Below are positions 7,045 through 13,149 of a DNA stretch of 13,149 nt, piece after piece (within the stretch, counting starts at the first letter, position 1; every line of letters starts with the position of its first letter). The translations under genes were made by a program, and so were the position numbers. Source of the DNA: an uncultured Variovorax sp. GTDB taxonomy: Bacteria; Pseudomonadota; Gammaproteobacteria; Burkholderiales; Burkholderiaceae_C. The notes beneath the pieces are model-generated. The model was not told the origin of the DNA and did no database searches. It saw nothing but the letters and a program-made list of their open reading frames with translations. The stretch covers positions 1-13,149 of the forward strand of contig CAIQMJ010000230.1 of the NCBI GenBank assembly GCA_903872875.1, in the 5' to 3' direction.

Positions 7045-7939
7045 AGTTCTTGGATCGCCCGACGAACTCGATCAAGGCTTTCAGCTTCGTCGGCTGGTCA
7101 TGTCGGCTCGGGTAGTACAGATAGAAGCCGGGAAACGTCGGCGAAAACTTGGTCAGAACGCGCGTCAGTCGCTTGGCCTTGATGTAGGGCGCTGCCAGCG
7201 CTTCGAACGTGTACGCCAACCCCACCCCTTCGAGCGCTGCGTCCAGACCGAACAGCGTGTCCGAGATGGTCAAGTTGCCTTGCACCTCGTAATCGACCGG
7301 GCGGCCGTCGATCTCGAACTCCCACTTGTAGACCGTTCCCGAGCCCAGGCCCCGAAAGCGCACGCAGTTGTGGCGCGCAAGGTCGTTCGGATGACGGGGC
7401 GCCGGCACCCGTTTCAGGTACTCGGGTGAACCGACCACGGCCATCGTCACCGTGCCGCCTAGCGGAACGGCCACCATGTCCTGCTGCACGCTTTCACCCA
7501 GGCGGATGCCGGCGTCGAAGCCGCGTTCCACGATGTCGACGAAGCCCTCGTCGTTCGTCAATTCGATGTGCACGTGCGGGTTCTCGCGAAAGAACTCCGC
7601 CAGCTGCTGCTGCAGCACCATGGCGATGGATACCCGCGCTGCGTTGAGCCGCAGCGTGCCGGCTGGCCGACCCTGCATCACATTCAGTTCTTCGCCCGCT
7701 TCGACGACCTGGCCCAGCGCCGGACCCACCCTTGCAAGATAGGCCTCTCCCGCCTCGGTGAGGCTCACGCTCCGGGTGGTTCTGTTCAACAGACGAACCC
7801 CGAGCCGTGTCTCCAGGTGTCGAATGGCCTGGCTCAAGGCGGAGGGCGAGACCTCCAGTTCCGCAGCCGCCGAACTGAACCCCTTGTGCTCCGCCACCTT
7901 CCAGAACGCGATCAAGCCATCGAGTTGTTTGAGTTTCAT
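7043..7939 (-). CDS. LysR-family transcriptional regulator
   Basis: This 298-residue regulator has a winged helix-turn-helix at residues 1-60 (FSSAAAELEVSPSALSQAIRHLE at 21-43, then RTTRSVSLTEAG) and an effector-binding domain from about 92 to the end. Length is standard. It reads away from an old yellow enzyme operon, the usual arrangement for a LysR regulator and its target, and probably senses an electrophile or operon substrate. I chose ATG 7939. A TTG at 7957 would extend the protein by six residues, but the palindrome 7941-7957 would then be coding and the leader after the TAATAC -10-like site would be about five bases. Neither start has a strong ribosome site. The palindrome touching the start codon predicts autorepression. 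The protein closest resembles the AaeR/DmlR-like group by its N-terminus; the effector is unknown. Confidence 0.9.
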   Translation of the reverse strand: MKLKQLDGLIAFWKVAEHKGFSSAAAELEVSPSALSQAIRHLETRLGVRLLNRTTRSVSLTEAGEAYLARVGPALGQVVEAGEELNVMQGRPAGTLRLNAARVSIAMVLQQQLAEFFRENPHVHIELTNDEGFVDIVERGFDAGIRLGESVQQDMVAVPLGGTVTMAVVGSPEYLKRVPAPRHPNDLARHNCVRFRGLGSGTVYKWEFEIDGRPVDYEVQGNLTISDTLFGLDAALEGVGLAYTFEALAAPYIKAKRLTRVLTKFSPTFPGFYLYYPSRHDQPTKLKALIEFVGRSKN

Positions 7940-7940
7940 A

Positions 7941-7957
7941 TTGAAGATTATCTTCAA
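7941..7957. promoter_or_regulatory. Perfect 17-bp palindrome, likely LysR operator
   Basis: TTGAAGAT-T-ATCTTCAA is perfectly symmetrical around base 7949. It lies one base upstream of the LysR ATG and 74 bases before the old yellow enzyme ATG. LysR proteins typically bind interrupted AT-rich dyads between divergent genes. Its position downstream of the LysR -10-like element fits repression of lysR. The dyad is seen directly; binding is inferred. Confidence 0.65.
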
Positions 7958-7968
7958 GAGGCATTCGG

Positions 7969-7974
7969 TATTAG
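7969..7974 (-). promoter_or_regulatory. Possible -10 element of the LysR gene
   Basis: On the - strand this reads TAATAC, close to TATAAT, in an AT-rich patch. Transcription would start near 7962, leaving a leader of about 23 bases that contains the palindrome. No convincing -35 is visible at 17 bases. This is weak evidence. Confidence 0.3.
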
Positions 7975-8031
7975 GGGATTTTTCTTCTGGATGATGGCTT
8001 CTACAGTCGGCGCCATCACAAAGGATTTCCG

Positions 8032-9120
8032 ATGCCCGGCCTGTTCGACAGCTTCACCCTGAAGGCGATCACCCTTCGCAATCGCATCGCTGCGTCACCG
8101 ATGTGCCAGTATCAGGCCGAGGATGGCCTGATCACCGACTGGCACATTCCTCACTACACGGCCTTGGCCCGTGGCGGCGTGGGCCTGGTGGTGGTCGAGG
8201 CCACGGCCGTGTCGCCTGAAGGCCGGATCACGCCAGGTGACCTGGGACTCTGGAGCGATGCGCACACCGAAGGCGTCGCAGCCATCGCAAAGGCGATCGC
8301 AGATGCAGGCGCTGTCGCGGGCATCCAGCTCGGCCATGCTGGCCGCAAGGCCGGCTGCATGCCGCCGTGGGAAGGCGGTGCGCCGCTCGCGTCCGTCGAT
8401 CCGCAAGCATGGCAACCCGTCGCACCGTCCGCAGTGCCACTGATCGCAGCGCATCCCCATGTGCCGCGGGCGATGAGCCTGGAAGACATCCACCGGGCTC
8501 AACAGGACTTTGTCGACGCGGCCCGACGCGCGCTGGCGGCCGGCTTCCAATGGATCGAACTGCACTTCGCCCACGGCTTTCTGGCACAGAGCTTCCTGTC
8601 GCCACACTCGAACTTGCGCAACGACGCGTACGGCGGCAGCCTGGAGAACCGGGCCCGCTTCCTCATCGAGACGGTTGCTGCGGTTCGACGCGTGTGGCCT
8701 GTGCACCTCCCGCTGACGGCACGTCTTGGTGTCATGGAGTTCGACGGACATGACGATGTGAATCTGGCCGAATCCATCCAGGTCCTCCAGTGGCTCAAGG
8801 CCGAGGGCCTGGACCTCGTGGATGTCGGCATTGGCTTTTCAACGCTCGTGCCTGTGCCATGGGCACCGAACCTGATGATCGATACCGCTGCACAAGTGGC
8901 GCGCGACACAGGTTTGAACGTGACCACGAGCTGGCTGATCACCGACGCGAAAGACGCCGACCGCGCCGTGCGCGACAAGAAGGTCGATGTCGTGATGGTC
9001 GCCCGGCGGCTGCTCGACAACCCGCATTGGCCCCGGCAGGCCGCGCGCGAACTCGGTGTCGTTGGGCAGGTCCTGCCCACGCCCTATGCGTACTGGTTGC
9101 AGAACTGGTCGCCAGCTTGA
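8032..9120 (+). CDS. Old yellow enzyme family NAD(P)H:flavin oxidoreductase, XenA/YqjM class
   Basis: This 362-residue cytosolic FMN enzyme is predicted to reduce the activated C=C bond of enals, enones, maleimides or nitro compounds using NAD(P)H. The thermophilic-like (XenA/YqjM) class is shown by ASPMCQY with Cys25 and Tyr27, the GHAGRK segment at 101-106, and the substrate-anchoring pair His178/His181 in ELHFAHGF. These numbers are the same as recalled for Pseudomonas XenA. The LSPHSNLRNDAYGGSLENRARF segment (189-210) and the VMVARRLLDNPHWP phosphate-binding end are also typical. All catalytic residues are present. The start has AAAGGA at 8020-8025, six bases away. It diverges from the LysR gene and is followed after only 10 bases by the aldehyde oxidoreductase genes, so they probably share a transcript. 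The natural substrate is not deducible. Confidence 0.93.
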   Translation: MPGLFDSFTLKAITLRNRIAASPMCQYQAEDGLITDWHIPHYTALARGGVGLVVVEATAVSPEGRITPGDLGLWSDAHTEGVAAIAKAIADAGAVAGIQLGHAGRKAGCMPPWEGGAPLASVDPQAWQPVAPSAVPLIAAHPHVPRAMSLEDIHRAQQDFVDAARRALAAGFQWIELHFAHGFLAQSFLSPHSNLRNDAYGGSLENRARFLIETVAAVRRVWPVHLPLTARLGVMEFDGHDDVNLAESIQVLQWLKAEGLDLVDVGIGFSTLVPVPWAPNLMIDTAAQVARDTGLNVTTSWLITDAKDADRAVRDKKVDVVMVARRLLDNPHWPRQAARELGVVGQVLPTPYAYWLQNWSPA

Positions 9121-9130
9121 GGCTTCGTTG

Positions 9131-9646
9131 ATGACCCGACCACAAGAAACCGATATGCCAGCCATTCGCCGACTCGCGCTGGAGGTCAACGGCAAGCGCC
9201 ATGACCTGCAGCTGGACACCCGGACCACGTTGCTCGACGCCCTGCGCGAACACGCATTTCTCCCCGGCACGAAGAAGGGATGTGACCAAGGCCAATGCGG
9301 CGCCTGCACCGTCCACGTCGACGGCGAGCGGGTCCTCGGTTGCCTGACGTTGGCCGCACAGGCCGAGGGGCGCCGGATCATGACGATCGAGGGTATTCAG
9401 ACGCGTGACGGAGTGATGCACGCCGTCCAGTCTGCGTTCATCGAACACGACGCGTTCCAGTGCGGCTATTGCACGCCGGGACAGATCATGTCCGCCATCG
9501 CCTGCATCCGCGAGGGCCACACCGGGACCGACGCGGAGATTCGCGAGTACATGAGCGGCAACATCTGCCGATGCGGCGCCTATCCGCACATCGTCGCGGC
9601 AGTGCGCGATGCGGCCGGCCGCATCGCGAAGGGAGCGCCGCTGTGA
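9131..9646 (+). CDS. Aldehyde oxidoreductase small subunit, two [2Fe-2S] clusters (PaoA-like)
   Basis: This 171-residue electron-transfer subunit belongs to a xanthine-oxidase-family enzyme. The plant-type [2Fe-2S] site is Cys51, Cys56, Cys59 and Cys71 (TKKGCDQGQCGACTV). The second cluster is Cys111, Cys114, Cys146 and Cys148 (FQCGYCTPGQ and GNICRCGAY). The body closely resembles E. coli PaoA/YagT from VNGK onward. However, the roughly 50-residue N-terminal twin-arginine leader of PaoA is missing: only about 15 residues precede the fold, and they lack an RR-hydrophobic pattern. An upstream GTG at 9056 also adds no such signal. The start at ATG 9131 has GAGG eight bases ahead; ATG 9155 is an alternative. 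It overlaps the next gene by 4 bases. Export, if any, must be on the large subunit's signal. Confidence 0.9.
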   Translation: MTRPQETDMPAIRRLALEVNGKRHDLQLDTRTTLLDALREHAFLPGTKKGCDQGQCGACTVHVDGERVLGCLTLAAQAEGRRIMTIEGIQTRDGVMHAVQSAFIEHDAFQCGYCTPGQIMSAIACIREGHTGTDAEIREYMSGNICRCGAYPHIVAAVRDAAGRIAKGAPL

Positions 9647-10635
9647 GAGCGTTCGACTATCTTCGCGCCGACACCGTCTCGGCAGCATGCGCCGAAGCCG
9701 CGGTGCCCGAAGCCAAACTGCTGGCCGGTGGCACCACGCTGCTGGACCTCATGAAGCTCAACGTCGAGCGCCCGTCCCGTGTGGTCGACATCACGCGCCT
9801 CCCGGGCCTCGACGGGATCGATGTTTCGGGCAGCGTCATCCGCATCGGCGCTCTCGCGAAGATGAGCAAAGTCGCGGATCACAGCGCGGTGAAGGATGCC
9901 GCGCCCGTACTGTCGGAAAGCCTCTGGCGCGCCGCCTCCGCACAGTTGCGCAACATGGCGTCGATCGGTGGCAACCTGATGCAGCGAACCCGCTGCATGT
10001 ACTTCCGCGATCCGGGCGCCTACCCGAACTGCAACAAGCGCAATCCCGGCTCCGGCTGCGCGGCGATGAACGGCGTCAACCGCAACCATGCCGTCTTCGG
10101 CACCAGCGACGCCTGCATCGCCATCTATCCGGGGGACTTCGCGGTTGCCTTGGTCGCCTTCGATGCCCGGGTCATCGTCAGGGGCGTCTCCGAGCGAAGC
10201 GTTCCTGTCGACGAGTTCTTCCTGCTTCCCGGCCAGACCCCTCAGCGCGAGACGAGCTTGTCGACCGGCGAGATGATCATCGGCATTGAAGTACCGCGCT
10301 CGGCGGCGCTGAGACGATCGCACTATCTCAAGGTGCGGGACCGTGCCTCTTACGAGTTCGCCGCAGCCAGTGCGGCCGTGGGGCTCGAGATGGAGGCGGA
10401 CGGCAAGACCATCCGCGACGTGCGCATCGCCGTTGGCGGCGTCGCGACCAAGCCGTGGCGGCTGCGCGCTGTCGAAGCGTTGTTGAAGGGCAAAGTCCTC
10501 AATGAAGCAACGCTGCGATCGGCAGCGGCGGCCTCGGTCGACGGTGCGAAGTCGAGCGGACACAACGGCTTCAAGATCGAACTGGCACCCAAGGTCGTCG
10601 CACGTGCCTTGATGGCGGTTGGAGGCGTGGCATGA
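9643..10635 (+). CDS. Aldehyde oxidoreductase FAD-binding subunit with extra 4Fe-4S site (PaoB-like)
   Basis: This 330-residue middle subunit passes electrons from the Fe-S clusters to the final acceptor through FAD. FAD contacts are seen in KLLAGGTTLLDLMKLN (25-40) and SIGGNLMQRTRC (107-118). Cys118, Cys130, Cys139 and Cys158 lie in the insertion that binds an additional [4Fe-4S] cluster in E. coli PaoB and 4-hydroxybenzoyl-CoA reductase-type enzymes; the N-C-N-K and GSGCAAM contexts match PaoB. The conserved KVRDRASYEFA (230-240) and AVGGVATKPWR follow. The start is GTG 9643, overlapping the upstream TGA by 4 bases, with GAAGGGA at 9628-9634. It overlaps the next gene by the same 4-base arrangement, so all three subunits are translationally coupled. 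Confidence 0.9.
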   Translation: MRAFDYLRADTVSAACAEAAVPEAKLLAGGTTLLDLMKLNVERPSRVVDITRLPGLDGIDVSGSVIRIGALAKMSKVADHSAVKDAAPVLSESLWRAASAQLRNMASIGGNLMQRTRCMYFRDPGAYPNCNKRNPGSGCAAMNGVNRNHAVFGTSDACIAIYPGDFAVALVAFDARVIVRGVSERSVPVDEFFLLPGQTPQRETSLSTGEMIIGIEVPRSAALRRSHYLKVRDRASYEFAAASAAVGLEMEADGKTIRDVRIAVGGVATKPWRLRAVEALLKGKVLNEATLRSAAAASVDGAKSSGHNGFKIELAPKVVARALMAVGGVA

Positions 10636-13028
10636 CCGCAGGAAATTCGCTGGAACTGAACCGCCGCTCCCTCGTCAAGCTTGGCGTGGGTACCGCCACG
10701 GTGGCGACGGCAGGAATCGGCTTGTCGGGCGAGGAGGCGATTGCAAGCGGGGTCGTGCCGACCCAAGGACCGGCACTCGGCGCGGCGCTGTCGCGCGCGG
10801 AAGGCCCACTGAAGGTCGCCGGCCTGGCGCGCTACGCGATCGAGCAGAAGCTCGAGAACATGGCCTACGGCGTCACCGTGCAGTCGACGCGGCCGGCGGG
10901 GCGCATCCTCGGCATCGACACATCGGCCGCCAAGGCGCTGCCGGGCGTGGTGGATGTCTACACGCCACAGAACCCGTTGAAGCTGAACAAGCCGACTGTC
11001 TACAGCAAAGGCGGCGGCGCCACCGAAGAGTTCACGCCACTGCAGGACGACCTGATTCGCTTCAACGGCATGCACATCGCGCTGGTGGTTGCGGACACTT
11101 TCGAGCAGGCGACGGAGGCAACTGGTCTTCTCAAGGTCACGTACGAAGACGCCGATCCGATCCTCGACCTCGACGATGCAAAGGCAAAGCCCCAGACCAT
11201 CGCCGACATGGGCGCCGCGTGGGGGGATGCGCCGGCGGCTCTGGCCAGCGCCGAGGTGAAGGTCGATGTCACGTACACCACCGCCCGCGAGTACAACGTG
11301 CCGCTCGAGCCGCATGCCTGCATTGCATCGTGGGACGGCGGGAAGATCACCGTCTGGGAACCCAGCCAGTGGGTCGGCGGCGCGCGAAGCGTGGTGTCCG
11401 AGTGGCTTGGCATCGACATCGAGAACGTGCGGGTGATCTCGCCTTATGTGGGCGGCGGGTTCGGGTCGAAGATCGGCGCGCATCCGCATGTCGGCCTGGC
11501 CTGCGCCGCCTCACGCCAGCTTGGCAGACCCGTCAAGGTGTCGCTCACGCGGCCGCAGACCTTCACCGGCCTCGGTGGCCGACCGGCGACACGGCAGAAC
11601 CTGTCGATCGGTGCCGGACGAGACGGAAAGATCGTGTCCATCGTCCATGAGAGCTGGAACGAGACGGCGATCGATGAAGTGCATGTCGAGGCCTGCAACA
11701 ACGTGACGAAGATCATGTACGCGGCGCCCAACTTCGCATCGCGCCTGAACGTCGTGCCGGTCCATGCGGTGATGCCTGGCTGGAAACGCGGCCCGGGAGA
11801 GAACCCCAGCGCCTATGCGCTCGAAAGCGCCATGGACGAGCTTGCCTATGCGCTCGACATGGACCCGATCACCTTGCGCCTTGCCAACTGGGCCGACAAC
11901 GACCCGAGCAACCAGTTCCCCTGGACGACGCGACAGCTGCGGGAAGCCTATGCCGCAGGCGCCAAGGCGATCGGCTGGTGGAACCGGAACCCCAAGCCCC
12001 GCTCGATGCGCGAGGGCCGCGAGCTGATCGGCTATGGCATGGCCGCCGGTGTGTATCCCATGATCCGTACGGCGAGCGAGGCCAGGATCGTCTTCCATGC
12101 CGACGGGCGGATCGAGGTGCTCAGCGCCGGCACTGACATCGGAACGGGGACTTACACGATCCTTGCCCAGGCTGCAGCCGATGTGTTGGGGGTCCCGGTG
12201 GCGAATGTCGTGGTCCGTCTGGGCGACACCGTGCTTCCGAGGTCCGCGCTGGCCGGCGGCTCGCAGCAGGCGAACAACCTGGCCGCGGCCGTTGCCAATG
12301 CCGCGCGGAATGCGGTCGCTGCCTTGCAGTACATCGCGGCCACCGATCCCGGGTCGCCGCTGGCGACTTCGAGGGCGGCCGACCTCACGTTCGAGCGCGG
12401 CGCAGTGCGGGCCGCCCGGCGGCCAGGCGCCGGAATCGGCATTGCGAATCTCCTGCGGGCTGTCGGCAAGGAAAGACTGGAAGTTGAAGGCAATACCTTC
12501 ATGGCAAACGCGACCGAGGCAATGAAGAATGCGGCCGACCGCAGCTTCGCTCAGTTGAAAGGCGCCGTGGAGGGCGGCGTCTCGGCGCACAGTTGGTGCG
12601 CGCAATTCGTGGAGGTTCGCGTCGACGAAGACTTTGGCACGGTCCGCGTCAAGCGGATGGTCGCCGCCTTCGACAGCGGGAGGATCTTCAATCCGAAGCT
12701 GGCCGAGAGCCAGTGGATCGGCGGCATGGTGATGGGACTCGGCCAGACGCTGCTGGAAGAAGGCCAGATCGACCAGCGTGACGGCCGCACCGTGAATGCG
12801 AACTTCGCGGACTATGCCGTGCCGGTCAATGCCGACGTGCCGGAGATGCAGGTGATCTCCGTGGGCATTCCTGACCTGCAGGCCAGCGCGCTCGGCGGCA
12901 AGGGCGTCGGCGAGATCGGTGTCGTCGGGGTCGCCCCGGCGATCGGCAACGCCGTATTCCACGCGACCGGCAAACGCATCCGCAGCCTCCCCATCACGCT
13001 GGAGAAGATCAATTCGACGCCCGCCTGA
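10632..13028 (+). CDS. Aldehyde oxidoreductase molybdenum-cofactor large subunit with Tat-like signal (PaoC-like)
   Basis: This 798-residue catalytic subunit oxidises aldehydes to acids at a molybdenum centre. Expected motifs are present in order: DGPLK-like EGPLKVAGLARYA (57-69), ALVVADTFEQA, LEPHACIA (225-232), GGGFGSK (274-280), KRGPGENPSAYALESAMDELA (385-405, the R-x-P-G element), TDIGTGTYTILAQ (501-513), and GKGVGEIG with catalytic Glu at 761. Its C-terminus closely resembles PaoC. The N-terminus differs: NRRSLVKLG at 10-18, a Gly/Ala/Thr hydrophobic stretch to about 32, then Ala-Ile-Ala at 36-38, together a twin-arginine-like signal that PaoC lacks. The start at ATG 10632 has GGAGG at 10621-10625 and a 4-base overlap with the FAD gene. 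A cofactor chaperone (PaoD/XdhC) is not in the window. Confidence 0.92.
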   Translation: MTAGNSLELNRRSLVKLGVGTATVATAGIGLSGEEAIASGVVPTQGPALGAALSRAEGPLKVAGLARYAIEQKLENMAYGVTVQSTRPAGRILGIDTSAAKALPGVVDVYTPQNPLKLNKPTVYSKGGGATEEFTPLQDDLIRFNGMHIALVVADTFEQATEATGLLKVTYEDADPILDLDDAKAKPQTIADMGAAWGDAPAALASAEVKVDVTYTTAREYNVPLEPHACIASWDGGKITVWEPSQWVGGARSVVSEWLGIDIENVRVISPYVGGGFGSKIGAHPHVGLACAASRQLGRPVKVSLTRPQTFTGLGGRPATRQNLSIGAGRDGKIVSIVHESWNETAIDEVHVEACNNVTKIMYAAPNFASRLNVVPVHAVMPGWKRGPGENPSAYALESAMDELAYALDMDPITLRLANWADNDPSNQFPWTTRQLREAYAAGAKAIGWWNRNPKPRSMREGRELIGYGMAAGVYPMIRTASEARIVFHADGRIEVLSAGTDIGTGTYTILAQAAADVLGVPVANVVVRLGDTVLPRSALAGGSQQANNLAAAVANAARNAVAALQYIAATDPGSPLATSRAADLTFERGAVRAARRPGAGIGIANLLRAVGKERLEVEGNTFMANATEAMKNAADRSFAQLKGAVEGGVSAHSWCAQFVEVRVDEDFGTVRVKRMVAAFDSGRIFNPKLAESQWIGGMVMGLGQTLLEEGQIDQRDGRTVNANFADYAVPVNADVPEMQVISVGIPDLQASALGGKGVGEIGVVGVAPAIGNAVFHATGKRIRSLPITLEKINSTPA

Positions 13029-13035
13029 ACTGAAC

Positions 13036-13055
13036 CCGGCCAACGCCACGGCCGG
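13036..13055 (+). terminator. GC hairpin after the aldehyde oxidoreductase operon
   Basis: CCGGCC pairs with GGCCGG around an 8-base loop, seven bases past the large-subunit stop codon. No T-run follows, so any termination would be weak or Rho-assisted. Confidence 0.35.
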
Positions 13056-13109
13056 TGCGAGATCGGCAATCGAGGCGTGTCGGTCGTACCTGTCAGGAGT
13101 TGCACGTCG

Positions 13110-13149
13110 ATGCGTGAGAGGGGTATCGGATCAGTCGATCCACCCCTCC
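13110..13149 (+). CDS. Possible start of a further gene, cut by the window end
   Basis: An AGGAG at 13095-13099 stands 10 bases before ATG 13110, and the frame stays open to the window end for 13 codons (begins MRERGIGSVD). That is too short to recognise. It overlaps a hairpin, which argues against coding. It could equally be non-coding 3' sequence. Confidence 0.15.
   Translation, partial: MRERGIGSVDPPL
13118..13148. repeat. Long imperfect hairpin at the window end
   Basis: GAGGGGT pairs with ACCCCTC (7 bp). After a 3-base bulge, GGATC pairs with GATCC (5 bp) around an AGTC loop. The structure is strong and ends one base before the window end, so a following T-run cannot be checked. It may be the real terminator of the operon or a dispersed palindromic element. 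Confidence 0.4.

Noticed and set aside
7941..7946. TTGAAG as a -35 element for the old yellow enzyme gene
   Set aside because: No acceptable -10 lies 16-18 bases downstream; the nearest AT-rich hexamer on the + strand is about 22 bases away.
7940..7957. TTG start of the LysR gene at 7957
   Set aside because: It would place the palindrome in coding sequence, lacks a ribosome site, and leaves almost no leader after the TAATAC element. ATG 7939 gives the normal family N-terminus.
11511..13049. Open frame of about 500 codons on the - strand opposite the molybdenum subunit
   Set aside because: Low-complexity Arg/Gly/His/Asp composition and no motif. It is an antisense shadow of a well-supported gene.
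13029..13149. Intrinsic terminator with T-run after the operon
   Set aside because: Two hairpins are present but neither is followed by a T-run within the window, so only weak terminator calls were made.

Overview
The window is GC-rich, dense, single-copy bacterial chromosome. Its codon use and gene content (an orphan Liv-type binding protein, a NIPSNAP protein, a LysR regulator beside an old yellow enzyme) suggest a betaproteobacterium, probably Comamonadaceae such as Variovorax or a close relative. That assignment is an inference from protein style; there is no rRNA or marker gene here. I see no tRNA, CRISPR array, insertion sequence or phage gene. No gap between genes exceeds about 145 bases.

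Left part (1-2430, all + strand): the C-terminal end of a LuxR-type regulator, a hairpin, an orphan periplasmic binding protein of the branched-chain amino acid type, and a NIPSNAP-family protein built of two similar halves.

Middle part (2431-6972, + strand): a three-gene ABC importer of the AfuABC/FbpABC type (binding protein, one long fused permease, ATPase). Automatic annotation would call it an iron(III) transporter. However, a near-perfect Pho box lies 60 bases upstream of the first gene, and the binding protein carries Ser/Thr, His-Asp and Glu residues in a pattern recalled from sugar-phosphate-binding AfuA. Phosphate-starvation-controlled uptake of a phosphorylated compound or phosphonate is therefore the better hypothesis.

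Right part (7043-13028): a LysR regulator on the - strand diverges from a + strand operon of four tightly packed genes. These are an old yellow enzyme with XenA-type active-site residues, followed by the Fe-S, FAD/4Fe-4S and molybdenum subunits of a PaoABC-like aldehyde oxidoreductase. Gene spacings are 10 bases, then two 4-base overlaps. A perfect 17-bp palindrome abuts the LysR start codon and is the likely operator. An ene-reductase with an aldehyde oxidase suggests defence against, or use of, unsaturated aldehydes. Unlike E. coli PaoABC, the twin-arginine-like signal is on the molybdenum subunit and not on the small Fe-S subunit.

The last 121 bases hold two hairpins and possibly the first codons of another gene.
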